From NCBI GenBank assembly GCA_021014325.1, contig JAJGQC010000627.1, positions 1 through 64,000 on the forward strand: 64,000 bases of DNA, in the 5' to 3' direction. This document shows positions 20,801-30,455 of this stretch, in pieces (the first letter of the stretch is position 1; each line of letters begins with the position of its first letter). This stretch comes from Plazaster borealis. Its lineage: Eukaryota; Echinodermata; Asteroidea; Forcipulatida; Labidiasteridae. The notes beneath the pieces are model-generated. The model searched no databases, was not told where the DNA came from, and saw only the letters and a list, made by a program, of their open reading frames with translations. Both the position numbers and the translations under genes were made by a program.

Positions 20801-23800
20801 AATATACAAAGAAACAACGAGCGAAAAATGCAATATTTGAAAATGTTGTAACTCTTGAACCACACATTGGATATTAACAATCCATACATCATCTGAAAGG
20901 TCTTAATAAACCTAACACGCGCTACACAAACTGTGACCCTGTTTTACCTTGAATTCCGGTTAAAACCGGAAGTTGAAGTTTAATATTTAAAAATATCTTA
21001 ACTTCTGAACAACTCATTCGATTTTTACAATCTATTCATCATTGGGAAAGTATGTAACAACTTTAGAAACGATATACAGAATGTAACCCCAATTGACCTT
21101 TACTTCCTGTTCAAACCGGAAGATAAAATTTAAAATTTGAAAAAATCAGAACTCCTGAACCACACATCGGTTTTTTATCATCTATACATCATCAGAAAGG
21201 GCTCCAAAGATTTAAGAAACGCTACACACTGTGACCTCATTTGACCTTGACTTCCGGTTCAAACCGGAATATGAAAGTAAATGTTCCAACAAATTGTTGG
21301 AGGTTTACAATCCATACATCATCTAAATCATCTTCATAAACTAAACGCGCTACACAAAATGTGACCCCTATTTGACCTTGACTTCCGGTCCAAACCGGAA
21401 GTTGATGTTAATTTTTTTGAAAAATTCATAACTCCTGGACCAGGCATTGGATTGATAAGGTAGAATGTTTATTCATTCAATCACTCCCCACGAACACCTT
21501 GTTTTTGTCACATGACAAAAACTGAAGCTCTAGTTTTATTTTATTTTGTATTATTTTGTACTTTATGCAGTCTTGTAGCTTACAACACTTGTAACATTGT
21601 ACTTCAAAACATGACCCATTTTCACTTCCGGTTCAAACAGGAAACTCTAAAAAGTAATGAAATCTAATCTCCTGAACCACATGTCAAAAATCAAAGTCTT
21701 TGTTCCATTTTGTACCTCACTACATATTTTATTCAAGACATGACCCCACTGTGACCTTCCATGATGGTCCAAACAGCAAGTTCAAAGAGTTCCTTTAGGG
21801 TTTACGACCAAACTTAACATATTGGATATGACATGTTAATTTCTCTTTTTGTTTCACCAAGCGAAACCCGCAGTGTGTGTTAGGGAACAAACACGTTTCT
21901 TATTACTATTGTCTCTTTTAATGTTTTTAAACTTGTACAAAACGTACGATTCAGCCTAACCCGGCTGTGAAAGTGTTTTTATTGTAATAAACCATTCAAT
22001 TCAATTCAATTCAATATACAATTAGAATGATAACATTCGAGTCCATAGAGAAGAGTTTGTTTGTTTCTTTGTTTGTTGGGGTGTTTGTTTGTTTGTTTTT
22101 ATTGTTTGTTTTTATTTCACAAGTTATTCCTTACAATGATGGTCACTACATGGGCGATCAAGATCAATCTATTGCAAAAGAAAAACGAATTTACAACTGA
22201 ATTTCCTTTTACAGTGCCCGAATTTGCTAAGGTAAAGACACATCGTTCTTTGGAGATCAATCATCTGATCATGATATGGTACCACGCTGAGGGAGAAGAA
22301 CCTTCCTGGTTCCCACGTGAGATTGAGGAAGTCAAGAGTGGTAAATGGATTTACCAAGGATTCAGTGCTGCCTTCTTTGATTGCCATATACAGGTTCTTG
22401 TAATCTTGTATGAAATTATTTTCACATTCTTACATGCGTGATATAAACAATGATCGCGATTGGAAAATGTTTACCCCTGCAGGGCACAACGTTTTCAGTT
22501 TAACACTGACAGAGACATGTGTGTGGAAGAACCTTCACAAATTAGCCACAGTTATTTGTCAATAATGTTCCCAGAGTAGGATTATGTCGGTGTTGTTATT
22601 TCGATGATGAGAAGTACATGATTTTACCGAACCCGCCAAGCTGCGTGCCCCTGAAGTGTACAGCGCTTAGATTGCCTTGCCTCCCGAACACCATTGATGT
22701 AATACTTGGCACAATAACTTATTAACTGCTAAGACCCCTCTAATCAGAATTTTTTTTCTTCAACTAATTGGAATATAACTATAATCTTACAGGATATTGC
22801 AGAGAACCATGGGGATGTACCACACTTACATTACTTACACGCGTCGTAAGTATAACATATTTAATTTGTACATTTCTTCCTGCTGTCTTCATAGACTGGT
22901 CCCTTGTATATACTACAGGCCCACTCAATGATTTCACTGGATAAACTTGCAGTGACGTAACCTTTCAATGTTGTGTTACGGTTGGTCTGCTCCTAAGTGA
23001 CGTAGTTTGTCAGCTACATCAGCAGCAGTTAAAGGCATCGTACACGTTTGGTAATTGAAGCCTATTGTTTGTTTCAAACCTATATAGTTGTAGATATATA
23101 CCATTAAACTAACCTGTGAAAATTTCATTTCAAAAGGTGGTAGCGTTTTTCAGATATTGCCGAAAATCTGGAGCGGTTATGTCCACGCAGGAAGACTAAT
23201 CTGCATGGAATACACACTCAGAGAAGCGTTACGCGTAACACTTCTCAGATTCAAATGTTTTTGGGGATAAAAAGTGATATATATTTTCCAAAACCGCAGT
23301 ACTTCAAAGTGAAAAGTTTCTTAAAATGCATTATACTATCCAAAGCTGCTGTACTTCTTACCAAGTAATGTTGTATTGCCATTAATTATAAGAGTCAATA
23401 CTAAACGTGTACGATGCCTTTAACTGTACTTTCGATCGTCTGCTGATGCTAATGATTGTATGTAATGTTGTTTTATTCACATTGTTGTGTGTGTTTGTGT
23501 GTGTTTATACTACTAATATCCGTCCGCATGAATTGGGACGCGAGGTCAAAGGTAAATTTGGCAGGCGGGCAAGAACGGAATCTGGCGTTGTTCACGAGCC
23601 TGGAAGTGTCACGTCAGATGTTCAGGCTGTTGTCTTCATTGATGCTTTCTTAATGTATTTGGCTAGAGGACCGAAAAACCTTACATTTTGTTATTTTAAT
23701 AGTTCAAGACTATGTTTGTGAATGTTGTGATGGTGGTGGTGTGTGTGGTGTTGCATGCAATCGTTGCCATCGTCGTCGTCTTTGTCGTTGCTGTTGTTGT

Positions 23801-24413
23801 TGCTGCTGTTATTGCAGTTGTTACTGTGGTTGATGTGGTTGATGTGGTTGTTGGTTGTCGCTGTTGCTGTTGATGTTGCTGTTGCTGTGGTTGTTGCTTT
23901 TTTTGTTGCCGCCGCCGCCGGTGCCAGTGCAGCTGCCGGGGCCGGTGGTTGTAGCTGCTGTAGCTGTTGTGGCTGATGTTGCTGCTGTGGCTGTAGTAGC
24001 TGCAGTGGCTGCCGTTTTAGCTATTGTAGCTGTTGTAGCTATTAAAGCTGTTGTAGCTTTTGTAGCTATTGTAGCTGTCGCTGTTGCTGTCATTGCTGTC
24101 GTTGATGCTATTGTCACTGCTGCTGGTGCTGCAGCTGCTGCGGCTGCTGCCGTTCTTGTTGATGCTGTTGTTCTTGTTGTTGTTGGTCTTGGTATTCTTG
24201 TTTTTATTGCTCTTGTTATTCTTGTTGTTTGTTGCTTTGTTATTCTTGTTGTTTGTTGCTTTGTTATTCTTGTTCCTGTTGCTCTTGTTCTTCGTGTTGG
24301 TTTTCGTATTGTTATTGTTCTTGTTGCTCTTGTTATTCTTGTCGTTGTTTTTGTTGTTGTTGTTGTTGTGGCTGTTGCTACTGCTGCTGCTGTTGCTGTT
24401 GCTGTTGATGTTG

Positions 24414-24445
<32 letters not shown>

Positions 24446-26622
24446 GGTGGTGGTGGTGGTGGTGGTGTTATTCTGGTTGTCGTGTAAAGGGCCGTTAACA
24501 CGCTTTTATAAAAATAATGTAACCTCTGTTTACAAAAATAGTGAACTTGTACATTCCAGGGCATTTACTGGCAGGCAAGATACTACACTGATCATGGACG
24601 AAAGTGCAGTTTGTGTCTTATTGATCACATATATTTAAGAATTATAGCCCAACAATTTCTGAAATGTGCCCCCTTTTATCACATCAACATTTGATTTAAA
24701 AAAACAGACTATCTATAAATTATAAGATATCCATTGGGATGTGTACAAATTGTGGCTGCAGGTAGTCAGGGCTCTTTGGCTGTTTTGTTAACATGTGATG
24801 ACACAGGTTACATGGTCTATAGTCAGCAGCTTTAGTGGTTAAAACTAATCGAAAAATATGGCTTTTTGTATTTTCTCAGAAAAGACCCACTTAAAGGAGC
24901 AAACATAAGGTACAAGTGGAAGATTCACGAGGAACAAAAATACATCGCTCTGGCTGAAACGTCAGGGGAAGAAAAAGATAAGACAGACATATATTCCGTG
25001 GCAGAACAAGTGAGAAAAGCAATCAAATTAATAATAATTTTCCATTATGTTTGGAGTTTTTTAAACTCATCAAAATGCACAACAAACTTAAGATAAAAAT
25101 TAGCCGATACAAAAGATTTTTGTTTTAAACGGTAGAGTAGTTTTAAGGCTAAAAAAACCTATGCACATTGGGAGTCACTTGAGTAGGGCGATATCCAACC
25201 TCATTCCCAGGGATGATCGATCTAGCTGTGCAATTTTTTCCAGCACGCGCTGCTTGCTCATAACCCCTGGCATTGGTTATTTAAGTTGTGTCAGTGTATT
25301 GCAAATGTTCATGAGGCCTGTGGCCGATCCACTCTACGTGCGTGCTCAACTATGGGTGCCCGCAAAGGAGGCATTAAGTCATAGGGTTGCACCCCACTAT
25401 ATAATTATAAGTCCTGAACAACCAACGCTAAATGATAAATATACACACACGAATGACATTTTTTAAAAACCAGTTAGAAGTCTCTCAGTCTTTTGAAATG
25501 AAAACACTAATCTTCATCGACATCTCCTTTCTTGCTCCTTTGTTCACGCTTATTATTGTTTCATCATCAAATAACCTAACATGACGGTGGGATGACGTCT
25601 TTGCACAAGGTCTATACTGAAGCTAAAAAGAGATTGATGAGCCATACATACCATGATTTATTACTGGTAAACTGTTTAACAACTAGTTTACCAGTTTACC
25701 TTGACTACCATACATAATTATTCACCATTCTCGTGTAATCTCTTCATGTAGATTGGACCAGGACTGACTTACATCCTAAACGGCAGAGAATTTCCACCAA
25801 GTTCATATTTCATCCTGTGCAGTACTCCCGTCGGGCCGATGAGGCAAAAAGCATTACCATGGGTTATTCTGCTACAGGCATCTTCGATAGAATTAAAGCA
25901 AAGCTTACGGTGAAGTACATCTTGCAAATAGTAAGTCTTATTTGTTGGTATTTCCTTACAATTTAAAGGAGGTTAATGGTCTCTATTGTACGGACATTGA
26001 GAGAGAAAGAAAAGAAGGTCATAATTATGACTTAGATCTCATGACGTGGTGCAAGTCATAATACTTGTACTATTAAGTCATATTCCGAGATATACCTTAT
26101 AAATATTACTTATGATTTAGATATTTCAAAATTATGAGACTTTTGTTTCTCAGTGTCCCTTTCATGCTTCCGTAGTATTGACTCAGGGAGGAAGATTGAC
26201 CCGCTTCCATGACGTCATCACCGACAATAACTCTTGGCTGCGCCATTTTGGGACTTCCCCGTATGCTGTGCATTGAACATTTTGGGCGGGAAGCGCGTGC
26301 AATTTGACTCCCAAAATGGCAGACCATGGGCACACTGTCTCCCAGAGTGTGACTTCAGTGCAAGGGCTTTATATCTACACAACTTCAGAATGTCTTTTCT
26401 TTAAGAACACATACATTATAATTCCGGCCTTATACACGTTTTTGTATCATGTTCATCTGATAGCTAAGTGCCGACATGCTGATCTGGGCCAACAAAACAT
26501 ACAGGCCATCACCGCCATTCCTTAGAGAGGATCGTCTTATTAGCGAACACCGACGATGGTTTGCTCAGTTCTACTCAGAGAATAGTCCAAGATACAATCC
26601 CAAGACTTCATTGGAATGGTAG
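8365..26622 (+). CDS. nvd: Neverland-type cholesterol 7-desaturase, paralogue B (seven exons, frameshift in exon 6)
   Basis: This is a complete Rieske non-haem-iron oxygenase of the Neverland/DAF-36 family. By family knowledge it makes 7-dehydrocholesterol from cholesterol on ER membranes. Coding exons are 8365-8830, 9129-9317, 22215-22393, 22793-22845, 24880-25009, 25752-25930 and 26530-26622. They would give about 429 residues, normal for the family. Two N-terminal hydrophobic segments lie at residues 7-24 and 62-80. The Rieske ligands are C176, H178, C196 and H199. The mononuclear-iron motif E282-x3-D286-x2-H289-x4-H294 is complete. The ATG in gacaATGg is chosen because the upstream GTG-led extension has no ATG. 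The odd point is exon 6, which is 179 nt where frame demands 180, giving an early TGA. The missing base falls in an A-run, so a null allele, a pseudogene or a base-calling error are all possible. The family call is firm; functionality is not. Confidence 0.9.
9129..9317 (+). CDS. nvd: nvd-B exon 2 (Rieske domain)
   Basis: The exon has acceptor atcaag, donor gtaacg and phase 1 to 1. It carries [10 protein letters not shown] and [11 protein letters not shown], the C-x-H and C-x2-H ligands of the [2Fe-2S] cluster. The ORF runs on past the donor to 9382, but that extension is intronic hairpin repeat. Confidence 0.93.
9364..9588. repeat. Four tandem hairpins starting 47 bp after the exon 2 donor
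   Basis: GGTGTTCGTG, a loop CAATATGAG, then CACGAACACC forms a 10-bp stem at 9365. Copies follow at 9417, 9490 and 9558 with growing decay, separated by T-rich spacers. The stem CACGAACACC recurs near the 3' end of every unit of the array that follows. Confidence 0.8.
9604..11734 (+). mobile_element. Array unit 1, Helitron-like non-autonomous element
   Basis: This 2.1-kb unit begins in a T-run plus CTTCTCCTTCTTCTTC and ends CACGAACACC, then the hairpin GTTTTTGT-AGTAG-ACAAAAAC (11703-11723), then CTAG at 11731 before T. A 3' hairpin about 10 nt before CTRR and a following T is the Helitron 3' signature (family knowledge). Inside are about 340-bp sub-repeats (10470 and 10811) and TGACGTCA pairs. 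No Rep/helicase coding is seen. Confidence 0.6.
11735..13814 (+). mobile_element. Array unit 2, Helitron-like
   Basis: This unit is a close copy of unit 1, joined directly to its CTAG. The 3' hairpin is at 13784-13804 and CTAG at 13811-13814. The sub-repeat at 12591 returns at 12933, a 342-bp spacing. Short ORFs in it are repeat-driven. Confidence 0.6.
14370..15986 (-). pseudogene. LINE reverse transcriptase, frameshifted
   Basis: Pieces lie in different frames: 15986-15630 (N-terminal finger, [13 protein letters not shown]), 15601-14687 (palm) and about 14690-14370 (C-terminal [17 protein letters not shown]). The palm shows [22 protein letters not shown] and the catalytic YADDTQLYI. This order and wording is of the CR1/L2 type. 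The breaks near 15610 and 14690 rule out a functional product from this copy. Confidence 0.8.
15896..17323 (-). pseudogene. LINE APE-type endonuclease region
   Basis: The 475-codon ORF holds an apurinic-endonuclease-like domain in its first 240 residues. The visible blocks are [42 protein letters not shown] and FSDHYAVM. The GDFN and SDH motifs carry catalytic residues in the family. In LINEs the enzyme nicks target DNA to prime reverse transcription. The rest is the linker to the polymerase. The frame is lost at about 15950, where the polymerase N-terminus ([13 protein letters not shown]) continues in another frame. Confidence 0.8.
17301..17891 (-). pseudogene. LINE leader ORF with 2A-like motif
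   Basis: Up to 196 codons are open. A likely inner start at 17759 gives [18 protein letters not shown], a signal-peptide-like stretch. About 70 codons later GDIAVNPGP appears (17511-17537). Active 2A ribosome-skipping peptides end D(V/I)ExNPGP, and such peptides are known at the N-terminus of echinoderm non-LTR elements (established knowledge). Here the usual E is A. The ORF then runs out of frame with the endonuclease ORF, overlapping at 17301-17323, so a frameshift probably separates two parts of what was one polyprotein. Confidence 0.6.
19762..21533 (+). mobile_element. Array unit 4, diverged Helitron-like copy
   Basis: The start is related to the others (cttctccatcttcttc) but the interior is older. 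Its second half consists of about 150-bp monomers, each centred on CTTCCGGTTCAAACCGGAAG or a variant (20397, 20953, 21104, 21251, 21383). The 3' hairpin has a 10-bp stem, GTTTTTGTCA-CA-TGACAAAAAC (21501-21522), and CTAG is at 21530-21533. Confidence 0.55.
21790..22013 (+). repeat. LINE-like 3' end with (AATTC)n tail
   Basis: The sequence ends 'tgtaataaaccattcaattcaattcaattcaat', a pentamer tail as on many non-LTR 3' ends, after a stretch with no coding signal. The call rests on the tail only. Confidence 0.35.
22215..22393 (+). CDS. nvd: nvd-B exon 3
   Basis: The exon has acceptor ttttacag and donor gttctt. It enters in phase 1 (G plus TG gives V) and leaves in phase 0. It encodes [18 protein letters not shown], the conserved [11 protein letters not shown] and ends FFDCHIQ, all close to Neverland proteins as I recall them. 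It lies 12.9 kb after exon 2. Confidence 0.92.
22793..22845 (+). CDS. nvd: nvd-B exon 4 (iron-site exon)
   Basis: This 53-nt exon has acceptor cttacag and donor gtaagt, and runs phase 0 to 2. It encodes [17 protein letters not shown]. The E-x3-D-x2-H-x4-H array holds the two histidine ligands of the catalytic iron and the bridging aspartate (family knowledge). Its shortness keeps it out of simple ORF calls. Confidence 0.88.
23029..23423. mobile_element. TTAA-flanked MITE, family 1 variant (copy 2)
   Basis: The ends CAGTTAAAGGCATCGTACAC and its inverse complement are perfect to about 24 bp. The interior differs from the other copies. It lies in nvd-B intron 4. Confidence 0.75.
23743..24480 (+). 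repeat. Trinucleotide-rich tract (GTT/GCT/GGT) in nvd-B intron 4
   Basis: About 740 bp consist almost only of TTG, CTG, TGG and related triplets, ending in a pure (GGT)n run at 24428-24467. The long ORFs on both strands (poly-V/L, poly-T/A) follow from the lack of stop triplets. On the nvd transcript the tract is U/G-rich with CUG-like runs. Confidence 0.9.
24880..25009 (+). CDS. nvd: nvd-B exon 5
   Basis: The exon has acceptor ttctcag, donor gtgaga and phase 2 to 0. It encodes [18 protein letters not shown] and ends SVAEQ. It is homologous to 187-313 of paralogue A. One extra codon relative to A keeps the frame. Confidence 0.87.
25752..25930 (+). CDS. nvd: nvd-B exon 6, frameshifted
   Basis: The exon starts [20 protein letters not shown] and reaches TPVGPMRQK. 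After that the reading frame slips by one base against paralogue A and stops at a TGA about 22 codons on. Splice sites (tgtag, gtaagt) and downstream homology in the other frame are intact, ending KYILQI. One extra A in the CAAAAAG run at 25844-25850 would restore the frame. Confidence 0.8.
26530..26622 (+). CDS. nvd: nvd-B terminal exon
   Basis: The exon encodes [15 protein letters not shown]...KTSLEW then TAG, 30 codons nearly identical to nvd-A. About 70 bp of 3' flank is shared with A before similarity ends near 26682. An AATAAA lies at 26919. Confidence 0.87.
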   Translation, partial: DRLISEHRRWFAQFYSENSPRYNPKTSLEW

Positions 26623-28204
26623 GAGTACTCTCCAGAATCGGACGCACAGCCGGACATACACATTTCTTAATATCCTACTGTGAGGCGACTTATTAGGTAA
26701 TATTGTTAGGTAACTCGTAGTTCAAATCATTCTTGTGTGATAATGGAGGAAGAAATATGTATTACGAAACAAAGCAAAATTGTTATCTGTCCTAAATTGT
26801 ATCAAATTGAATGTTTGTATTAAAACCAAGTTCATTTATAAATTAATCTAGTCGCCCTTAAACCATGAAGCAGTTAAATAACAAATTAAATAGCGATCAT
26901 TGTGCCCATGCCCTAAACAATAAAACTCTAAGTACCTGGAGCCAAATATAATGGAAAATGTCCAATCACCCTGGGATGGTTCTTTGATTGAAAATTCCAT
27001 TAAAATGGCCACCCCTTTAAAAAATTCCACAGGAATTGATAATAAATCTTTTAGCCTTGGGCTAATTATAGCAACTACTGGCTGAAATCAGGTCTTTCAG
27101 GTGCCTTGGCGGGTTGCAATGTTATTATGGTGTATAAAGGCTCTCATCTGATGGTTTAAACCATTTCATAGGATTGTGTTCACCAAAATATATACATGTT
27201 ACATATTTTACACGCTATTATAAAGGTACAGTTGCGAAAAAGTACTATGGTGTGAGCGTGTGAGTATTATCTTATGGTGTCACGCCCCCTATGGTCATAC
27301 AAACCAATAAGCCCACGTAAAACCATAGTTCGAATGTGTTTTTGAGCACAACAAATTACATTTCACTCCAAAGGGTAGTCGGTATGGGTTGGTTAATTCC
27401 GTCTCCATATCATACTGACCCTAAACATTATAATTTGAACATTGTTTGACGTAATTAATAGCATAGTGGTAATGTTGGCCCTACCGTGCACTCTCCCTGG
27501 TGCATATCTGACTCTAATTTGGTATATGATTTATTTATTTAATTATTTTTACCGAAAGCATTGCAATTTATAGGTTAAAGTTGAAAATTTGTCCTGCAAA
27601 TTAGAGAGAAAAAGAAACAAATTGTATGCAAATAAACAATATTTAAAAATAAATAAAAAATAAACTGTTATAAACGTCTTCTTTTGGACACCTGTTTTAC
27701 TTATCGATTGCAACCATGACTACAACATTGCTTTCATTAAAACTGCCTTACTTTAACACTGCCTTCATATTAATAATTTCGGAGAGGGTGATATCGGGCC
27801 ATCGGATTCTCTAGATCGCGATTTTAACAGGTTACATTTTTCTTTAAAAATCTAATTTTAAGAATTGTTATAAAAATGTTAATTTGATTGTTCAAATCAT
27901 CACAATGTTAATGTTGCGAAGATCAAGTTTCCATGTATGGAACTTTACCAGGAAAAAAATCACTACAACGAGAGAGAATATCGTTTGTAAGAATTTGAGT
28001 TCAAATTGTAAAAACTAAAATCAATTATTTTAGTACGGCAGGTAGGTGCTCGGATTGTGCCTTTGATGATGGAATTTGGCACACAATCAGAGTATGTCAT
28101 GAAGAAGATACTTAGCTATAGGGTCATCGCAGTTTTGTCCTTTGAAAACAATATATAGGTAGTATAACAAGCAATGGTAGCCATTTTGAGTATTTTGAAA
28201 ATTG

Positions 28205-28300
28205 CTCGTTACCAGATTACGTGGGTTTTCTCTGGAAAAATTCTCCGGTTTTCCTCCCACATCTAAAACTGAAACTTCTTCATTGTCTTCTTTCCATGGG
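28205..28300. repeat. Dispersed repeat fragment with a 'GGTTTTCCTCCCAC' word
   Basis: The line 'acgtgggttttctctgg...ccggttttcctcccacatct' resembles a motif common in repeats of marine invertebrates. Both class and limits are unsure. Confidence 0.3.
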
Positions 28301-29269
28301 ATTATTGGCTTAGTATAGTGATTAAGTTTTCTGATAAACTGACATCTTAGGCTCGAAAAGCAAGCTTATAGAAATATTTGTCTGTGTCTGTGTGTGTGTG
28401 GGTAGGTTTCCACATTCAAACAGTGGACCTATAAAAAAAGGGACAATAGGTCCATGGGTTGCTATCACAAAGGAAAACATTGTGGTCCACGGTTGCTATT
28501 ACAAAAAGTTGAACAAAGAAGGGTCCACGATTACCGGTGTTTACACACGAGTGTGTGCCGGGGGGGGGGGGTGGGGTCACAACCCTGGTAGCTTTACCCG
28601 CTTTAGGTATTCCATATCAGATGGCCCAGTGCTATAAAACTGGTTTTAAAAAGTGCAAGAACACTTGTTTTTAAGCTGGCGTGGCTCACATGTTCAATAC
28701 ACTCTAAAACATCAAATGTCATACATGTATATGTAGTTGTACCTCAGATGTTTTAAAACCCTCGGATATAATACTGCTAAATGATTGTCTGATTAACTGT
28801 ATGTCTGCTGTGGCTGACTAGTTTGGAAATAATTAATCTGTGTGTAGCGCATGGTGGATCTAAAGTCTCACATTTTGGGGCATAGTTCTGAAGCTGTTAG
28901 CTGATGAAAGATAAAGAATATGGGGCTTTCGCTAAAAGGAGCCTATGTTTGGCATTTTCTACGCTATAATAAGAACCATTGTTTGCTTTAAACAAACAAA
29001 TAAAGAGTTTATAGTCTTATCTATTGTACTATGTACTGTCGTTCGCTGCACTTGACATATTGTACGTGTTTTTTTCACAATGCATAGCAGATAGTAGCAC
29101 ATACTGAAGTGCTGTGTGATAAGGCACCGAAAACGTTATCAACAAACAGTGTTTTTGTATAGCAAAAATTGATAAATTAATTCATATAAGTTAGTTCTTA
29201 AAAAAAAATCGTTTTAAAAAAACCCTTAAATATGCGATAGACCTCCGACCCAACAACTAATATTCTGCG

Positions 29270-29460
29270 ACCTGTGCCTAATTTCATAGAGCTGCTTAAG
29301 CAAAATAACTAGCTAAGCACAACAAAATTATGCTGACCAGAATAAGGTTACCAGCTTAAAAATACAACTTCACGTGTACTATCTGTGACTGGCCTGTTGC
29401 TTATTTTTACTGAGCAGAATTCTGCAGTGCCTAAGCAGATGCATGAAATTTAGCCCAGGT
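29270..29460. repeat. Dispersed short repeat ('gctgcttaagca' type)
   Basis: The words AATTTCATAGAGCTGCTTAAG, TTATGCTGACCAGAATAAGG and a closing 'gcatgaaatttagcccaggt' form a degenerate inverted pair. A second copy is at 58735-58890. Confidence 0.5.
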
Positions 29461-29812
29461 TTTTGAAGATGGTAGGTACTTAATTGTAACACAATAATAG
29501 TTGATACTACTGGCTTTGCCAAAATCGCAGATAAAGGCCAAGTGTTCAATTTAAAGTTATGGTTAACTACACACTCTAACAGCTCCAGGGTTATAATTGC
29601 CCCGGTTGCGAGTCCCAAGGGACGAAGCCATATTTGGGGTCAGTGTGACCCGGAATCTGTTTCGAAATGACAAAGCAATGGGTCAAACGGACGCAGAATC
29701 CGAGCTTAATTTACTTTTTTTAAACCAATTTATGAGTCAGCATGACTTGGAAATGGGTCAGACTTACGCGGCTTTGTTTGGGGAAAAGGGTGTATCTCGA
29801 AAAATCATTGAG

Positions 29813-30128
29813 ATAAAAGATTTTGAAAGTTCCATTACCTACCATTTATACATATCCAATAATAAATGTTCTGATTGTTCTTTATAAAAAATGTGTAATA
29901 ATAAATAGATAAATTACACAATAAATTCGTTTTTTTTTTTTATGTACAGCTAGTTTTTTTTTTATACTAAGGATAAAAGATTTTGAAAGTTCCATTACCT
30001 ACCATTTATACATATCCAATAATAAATGTTCTGATTGTTCTTTATAAAAAATGTGTAATAATAAATAGATAAATTACACAATAAATTCGTTTTTTTTTTA
30101 TGTACAGCTAGTTTTTTTTATACTAAGG
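29813..30128. repeat. Near-perfect tandem duplication, about 160 bp x 2
   Basis: GATAAAAGATTTTGAAAGTT at 29814 recurs at 29974. The whole unit up to 'tatactaagga' is repeated with differences only in T-run length, so it is recent or a slippage or assembly product. Confidence 0.85.
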
Positions 30129-30159
30129 ATTTGTTTAATGTTACTCCGTTCTGTCAGCA

Positions 30160-30455
30160 AATTTTGGCTCGATAGTTTTAAATGAATTCTATGCAAAAGG
30201 GTGTATGCCGTGTTAGTCATTTTCATGACGTTGCGTACCGTTAGCAAAGAATCGGCGCTTATGGAAGCAGGGAATTCCGCGCTTACGTCAAGCGTTTCAT
30301 AGGTGAGCAGGGAATTTCTGCACTTGCGTAGTCCACGTTACTATATGCATTCTTCGCTTACACAGCTATCGCAGAAATTATGTAAGCAAAGAATGGTGAT
30401 TGCGTGCGCAGAATTCGGCGGTAAGCAGAGCCATGAAATTGGGTCCAGGTTGGAT
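30160..30455. repeat. Dispersed repeat, 'agccatgaaat..ggtcc' family (copy 1)
   Basis: It shares CCACGTTACTA, GCATTCTTCGCTTA, GTAAGC.AAGAATGGTGAT and GGCGGTAAGCAGAGCCATGA with 32847-33112. It is non-coding and looks like a MITE. Confidence 0.55.

Noticed and set aside
9604..21533. Autonomous Helitron
   Set aside because: No Rep or helicase coding sequence is seen in any unit. Only the end structure is Helitron-like.
22169..22387. Minus-strand ORF of 72 codons
   Set aside because: It is the antisense of nvd-B exon 3.
23743..24638. Long ORFs on both strands (poly-Val/Leu, poly-Thr/Ala proteins)
   Set aside because: They arise from the triplet repeat tract, which has no stop triplets. They lie in an nvd intron and have no domain.
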